Origin: Seison nebaliae
Lineage: Eukaryota > Rotifera > Pararotatoria > Seisonacea > Seisonidae
Reading direction: 5' to 3'
Length of the DNA: 23,250 bases
NCBI GenBank assembly: GCA_023231475.1
Contig: JALJEE010001440.1
Span: forward strand, 1-23,250
The notes under the pieces: model-generated
Told to the model about the DNA's origin: nothing
Databases searched by the model: none
What the model saw: only the letters and a program-made list of their open reading frames with translations
Shown here: positions 18,827 through 23,250 of the stretch, one piece after another
How the letters are laid out: each line of letters opens with the position of its first letter
Numbering within the stretch: the stretch's first letter is position 1
Position numbers and translations under genes: made by a program

Positions 18827-19499
18827 ATGACAAAGGTAAAAAATTCTGCTGCTGTTCTAAGAATACAGAGAGGTAAGTATATTGAACTAGTTTATAATTT
18901 CTTCATTTTCCTTCCATTCTTTTATGACAACAAAGATTTAGAAGAATTATTATTACCTCCAAAATGCGATATTACATTTAATGACACAAATAATTTATTA
19001 ATCTTCCATGTCATTTTAACGGTGGACGAGGGTATATATCGTGGATATTATTATGCCTTTCGTTTCACTATTGATGAAGACTATCCTCATAAACCGCCAA
19101 AAGTCAGATGTCTCACTCCGCTTTATCATCCAAATATCGATGAAGATGGAAATGTTTGTCTGAATGTATTAAGAGAAGATTGGAAACCGATTCTCTCATT
19201 AAATGCAATAATTTATGGATTGATCCATCTGTTCCATGTTAGTCTTTTTATTCTCATTCATTTAGTCTATGTTCAAAATATTTTTCTTTTTTGTTATTAT
19301 ACGTAGAAATTAAAAAGTATTTGTTCGTTAATTTTAATTTATTTTTTATTTGAAGGAACCAAATATACATGATCCATTAAATCAAAATGCTGCGGATGAT
19401 ATGGTGAAGAGAATGGATTTATTTTTGGCTAAAACGCGTCAGAATCCTGGTGATACCAAATCAAAAGTTTACCAGAGATGTAGAAATGATCATTATTAA
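18827..19499 (+). CDS. UBE2M: NEDD8-conjugating enzyme UBC12 (E2)
   Basis: Three exons (18827-18872, 18936-19237, 19356-19499) join in frame to 163 residues. The E2 fold is complete: LRIQRDLEELLLPPKC, then PPKVRCLTPLYHPNIDEDGNVCLNVLREDWKPIL with the HPN motif at 80-82 and the catalytic Cys at residue 90, then SLNAIIYGL and an EPNIHDPLNQ-type C-terminal part. REDWKP and the overall pattern match UBC12/UBE2M rather than UBE2F or ubiquitin E2s. The enzyme takes NEDD8 from the APPBP1-UBA3 E1 and passes it to cullins (family knowledge). Compared with animal UBC12 (about 183 residues) the N-terminus is short: only about 10 residues precede RIQ, so the usual E1-docking extension is absent or lies in an exon not found. 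The first intron keeps the frame open and uses GTAAGT, the only classical donor in the window. Confidence 0.92.
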
Positions 19500-19782
19500 T
19501 TTCTTTTTCTTTTTGTTATCGCAATATCATCCCTTTTTAATTTGATTCAATTACGTTTATTTATTAAGCAAATTATTTTTGTCTACTAAACTATGAGAAA
19601 GAATTATAGAAATATTTTTTCAGAATTTAAAATTCTGAGAATTTCTTATAGAATATCTTTCATTTTTTTTTCTTCTTCATTTCGTCAGAAAATAATTTCA
19701 TCCATTTCAGAAAATTATCCGTTTGTATGCTTTTCATTTTAATGAAATTTCCATGATTCTTTAAAAGAAACTTTCGAAATAA
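19500..19782. other. Intergenic spacer between UBC12 and GCLC
   Basis: AT-rich DNA without an exon or clear AATAAA; it holds the UBC12 3' flank and the GCLC promoter. Confidence 0.45.
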
Positions 19783-22509
19783 ATGGGACTCTTATCATTG
19801 GGTGTACCGTTGACGTGGCCAGAAACGAGAAAGTATGCGCATCATATCCAACAATGTGGAATCGATCAATTAATTCATCAATATTTGAAATGTCGAGAGA
19901 AGACTTGCGAATGTTTGCGTTGGGGAGATGAAATTGAATTTATGTTAATCAAAATGGACCATGAAAGGAAAAAAGCAACCGTTTTATTGAAAGCTGATGA
20001 GATTCTTCCAAAATTACAAGAGTTAGAAGAATTGAGTTTACAACCGGATAATAAAGAAGATTTAATTGAAATGAATTCTTTATGGAGACCCGAATTCGCC
20101 AATTATCTTGTGGAGGGAACTCCAGGAAAACCGTTCGGTGCATTAATGTCAAATTTTAATACGGTGGAAGCGAATATGATTAATCGAAGAAATGAAGTAC
20201 AAAGTTTATTGGGAGAGAATGAATATGTTTTGACTTTGACAAATTTCGCTCGTTTGGGTACTCCGATGTTCTCGTCTCCTGCATATCTTCCTAATCCATT
20301 CGGCACATTAAATTTATTAGAATTAATTGAAATGGCCAAACAAGAATTTTCTACGGATTCTATACAAGATGATATTGTGATGAAGCAATTGAATGAATGT
20401 ATCAGAACGATTGAAGAACGTCGAAAAGAAGATTTGAAGATTGACAAATATCTTTGTCTCTTAGAGAATGGTAGTGTAACTGATGCACAATTAAATCCTT
20501 CATCATTATCATTATATTTTGCTGATTCCGTCATTTTCAACGTACATCCAAGATATCAGTTTAAATTCAAATTTTTTATCTGAATAATACAAATTTTTTT
20601 AGAACTCTAGCGAGAAACATTCGTGAAAGAAGACGGTCAAAAGTTCGAATTAATGTTCCAAGTTATCTAAAATTTTTCATTAAATTTCCTTTTTAATATT
20701 TATGAATATTTTCAGTATTTATGGATGATCATACTCAGAATCCTTGGGTGGACGCACATGAACTGCATTATCGAAATTTATTACTTGAACGAATTAAACA
20801 TAAGGCCAAACGGATATGTTGTCCGACATTCGTTGTTGGTGATTTGGAAGAAAGCGATTTAACTTCGTCAGTAAAAGAAGATGAAGATTCAAATGAGTTA
20901 TATGGGGAAAAGGGAAAGGATTCGAAAGAGTTGACAGACAAAAAATATTCGTATGGAGATGCATTGAAGAATCATATTTATATGGATGCAATGGGATTTG
21001 GAATGGGTTGTGCATGTCTCCAATTGACATTTCAAGCAGAGACGATTGATGAAGCACGATATCTTTATGATCAATTAATTCCTTTATCTCCTATTATGGT
21101 TTTTTTTTAAATTTTCTTTAAATCTTAATTATGTTTGTCTTAATGATTAGTTGGCATTAAGTGCCGCTACGCCATTCTTCCGCGGATATATTGCTGACAT
21201 TGATTGTCGTTGGAATGTCATTTCAGCTTCAGTGGACGATCGAACACCAGAAGAAAGAGGAGAAACTGAAGAGTTAACAAATGAATATATCCGAATTGCG
21301 AAATCGAGATATTCTCATGTAGATCTATATTTGTGTGGAGAATCGGAACAATATAATGATTTACCATGTCCTTATGATGAAGAATTTTTCAATAAATTAT
21401 TAAAAGAAGCTAATATGGATAAGATTTTGGCAAAACATTTCGCTCATCTTTTCATCAGAGATCCGATTGCTGTTTATAAAGAAAAATTGTATCAAGATCC
21501 AACGAAAGAAAATGATCATTTTGAAGTTGACCATTTTCTCCATTATTGAATTGCCTTGTAAAATGATGAAATTTGTTATAGAATATTCAATCGACAAATT
21601 GGCAAACTTTACGTTTTAAGCCACCGCCAGCTGGAAGTGAAAACATTGGCTGGCGGGTGGAATTTCGTCCATTTGAATTACAAATTACTGACTTTGAGAA
21701 TGCCGCTCTCGTTACATTTATCGTCTTGTTGACAAGAACAATATTGAGTTATCGCTGTTATTTTGCAGTGCCATTGTCTTGTGTGGATAGGAATATGGCA
21801 AAGGCTCATAAAAGAGCTGCTATTCGCACTGAGAAATTTTGTTTTCGAAAAAATATATTCAGATGTTTCTTTAATTTTATTAATTATTTTATTTCATTTA
21901 ATTTTAATGCATTTCTAGCGGATAAACAAAAGAAAAATAATGATTATTTGTTGCATGATGCACCGTCACCAGCCACTACTACCACAACTACAACAACAAC
22001 TAGCAAAATTTGTAATGATGTTTGTGAAAGGAAGAAAAGGAAATTATGTGATCAGATGACAGTGAATGAGATAATGAATGGCAGCAAGAATGTTAAACCA
22101 TTCCCTGGATTAATTCCATTGGTTCGTCAATTTTTAGGAGAAATGGATATCGATGTCTCCACAAGATGTACCATAGAAAAATATTTGAATTTCTTATCAA
22201 AAAGATCTTCGGGTTCAATTTAATTTTATTAAATAATTAAATAATTTATTCAATTATTTAGGCGCACTTCAAACTAATGCTGAATGGATGAGACAATATG
22301 TTATTGAACATAAGAAATATGGTAAAGATTCCATAATTACTGAGGAAATTAATTATGATTTGATCAATGAAATCATCAATATTAATACGAGTGGAATTGA
22401 TAAAACTGCTCGGTTACTTCCACGTTTAGCTCGTACTAATTCAAGTATGAACATCTCGAAGAAGTTGGCACAAGTTGAAGCTGGCCATCGAGCGAAAGAT
22501 GAAAAATAA
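19783..22509 (+). CDS. GCLC: Glutamate-cysteine ligase catalytic subunit
   Basis: Seven exons (19783-20558, 20603-20661, 20716-21098, 21151-21525, 21582-21864, 21919-22212, 22262-22509) join in frame to 805 residues. The enzyme makes gamma-glutamylcysteine from Glu and Cys with ATP, the first and limiting step of glutathione synthesis, in the cytosol. The start MGLLS.G.PL.W is the usual one. Other family signatures are [94 protein letters not shown] and FPGLIPL. The protein is about 165 residues longer than mammalian GCLC (637). Extra sequence includes a helical segment of about 60 residues after LPNPFGTL, an acidic Glu/Asp/Lys-rich insert before the MDAMGFGMG motif, and a stretch with nine Thr in a row (near 21976-22002). 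The exon 5/6 intron (21865-21918) is frame-neutral and open, so its removal is inferred from its AT-rich, Phe/Asn-rich translation. Confidence 0.93.
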
Positions 22510-23145
22510 TTCACGTTTTTACATATTCTATTTAATTATTGCATTCAATCCTAAATGGAAAAAACTTCACCGTTAATGTGTTCCACATTCAAGAAACAAC
22601 ACATTCATTTCCTTCGAAATTGTTTTTTAATTTTATCGTTTCTTTTTTAAGATTTCCTAAAAGTAAAAATTTTCATTACTATTTTCGATTTCTTTCATAA
22701 ACATAATCAATCATTTCTAAAAATAAATTAATTCAATCTACAAGATACATGTAGAAGGAATTTCAAAAGAAGAATAAGTGGAGCAATTCCTCTATTATTT
22801 TCAGGATAAGCGGTTTGAAATTCCGACGAACATTAATCTTCGATATACATGTATATATTCTTAACAACTTGCTTAATACACTTATTTTAATTAATACACT
22901 AATATACGGTGACAGTAAAAACTAGTTTTTAGTTTAAACTTTTTTCCTCCAAACTTTTGGAAAAAAGTTTTAATTAAGTGTTAAAGTTAATTAAGTTAAA
23001 AGAGACCTATGGTTGAATGCCGAAAGATAGCCTACATCCTAAAATGAAATTAATGTTCTTTATGTCCATTTTACATGTAACATGTGAAAAATTGAAATAT
23101 TTATTATTGAAGAAATTTAAAAAATACAATAGATAAAAGGAATAA
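22510..23145. other. 3' flank of GCLC and non-coding gap
   Basis: An AATAAA at 22722-22727 may serve GCLC. A plus-strand acceptor-like ATTATTTTCAG near 22803 is followed by 19 open codons (DKRFEIPTNINLRYTCIYS), with no fitting partner exon. ATACATGTA occurs near 22746 and again near 22850. A strong hairpin lies at 22936-22970. Confidence 0.4.
22936..22970. repeat. Perfect inverted repeat, 12-bp arms, 11-nt loop
   Basis: AAACTTTTTTCC (22936-22947) and GGAAAAAAGTTT (22959-22970) are exact reverse complements and could form a stable stem. It may be the centre of a small inverted-repeat element or a transcribed hairpin. Confidence 0.75.
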
Positions 23146-23250
23146 ATGGATAATGTGATCGTGGTTATTTCGATGATGGTTCTGGTCGTCATCATTATCA
23201 TGGTTATTTCATGTAGGTTATTTCAATGGTGAAATTTTGATGATGATAAT
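23146..23250 (+). CDS. Possible first exon of a membrane protein, 3'-partial
   Basis: ATG at 23146 opens 28 codons ending in a TGA at 23230-23232. The translation is a strongly hydrophobic Val/Ile/Met run (VIVVISMMVLVVIIIMVIS) after MDN. A GTT donor-like site (TGTAG followed by GTTATTTC at 23217) could end the exon before the stop, as in other genes here. The DNA is a GATGATGGT/GTTATTTC-type simple repeat that could give such a translation by chance, and the window ends before it can be tested. Confidence 0.25.

Noticed and set aside
19878-20540. Minus-strand open frames over GCLC exon 1
   Set aside because: They are antisense shadows; the plus strand carries unambiguous GCLC motifs.
1-23250. 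tRNA, rRNA, CRISPR or bacterial operon features
   Set aside because: No tRNA-like cloverleaf with a GGTTCGA arm, no rRNA-like GC-rich block and no spaced direct repeats were noticed. Intron-bearing animal genes rule out a prokaryotic reading.

Overview
The window is AT-rich eukaryotic DNA, almost certainly from a small-genome invertebrate. Genes are packed on both strands with gaps of about 100-600 bp, and coding regions are broken by very short introns (34 inferred; 43-167 bp, median near 53). A chitin-binding (CBM14/peritrophin-A type) ectodomain and an RFamide neuropeptide precursor suggest a protostome. A mite or other compact arthropod is a reasonable guess that the sequence alone does not prove.

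Layout. 1-1287 (+): 3' part of a repetitive Gly/Ser-rich protein with a basic tail, cut by the window edge. 1288-3298: a gap of about 2 kb holding a hairpin-rich repeat patch and two orphan minus-strand exons (one TPR-like, one membrane-like). 3299-7177 (-): vigilin, a multi-KH RNA-binding protein, in five exons. 8334-9102 (-): mitochondrial ribosomal protein bL17m, in five exons. 9311-11232 (+): a secreted-type, single-pass membrane protein with one CBM14 domain, in seven exons. 11501-11822 (-): a two-exon prepropeptide predicted to give two amidated RFamides. 12427-12873 (-): unresolved exon fragments. 13004-16434 (-): a nine-exon, 967-residue protein with a C-terminal Death domain, possibly of the ankyrin/UNC5 ZU5-UPA-Death class. 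16536-17036 (-): a four-exon basic 111-residue protein of unknown role. 17186-18139 (+): a Lys-rich protein with a C-terminal membrane anchor. 18827-19499 (+): NEDD8-conjugating enzyme UBC12. 19783-22509 (+): glutamate-cysteine ligase catalytic subunit in seven exons. 23146 to the edge (+): a possible first exon of a membrane protein.

The genes do not form one pathway. They are mainly housekeeping functions (RNA binding, mitochondrial translation, neddylation, glutathione synthesis) mixed with cell-surface, signalling and neuropeptide genes. The most striking global property is in the splice sites: 31 of 34 inferred introns start with GTT rather than the usual GTA/GTG, the exon base before the donor is mostly A, and acceptors end in TAG or AAG more often than CAG. 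Several independent gene models, four of them anchored by homology, show this. All multi-exon models were assembled by hand from reading frames, splice phases and recalled family features; no alignment or transcript was available.
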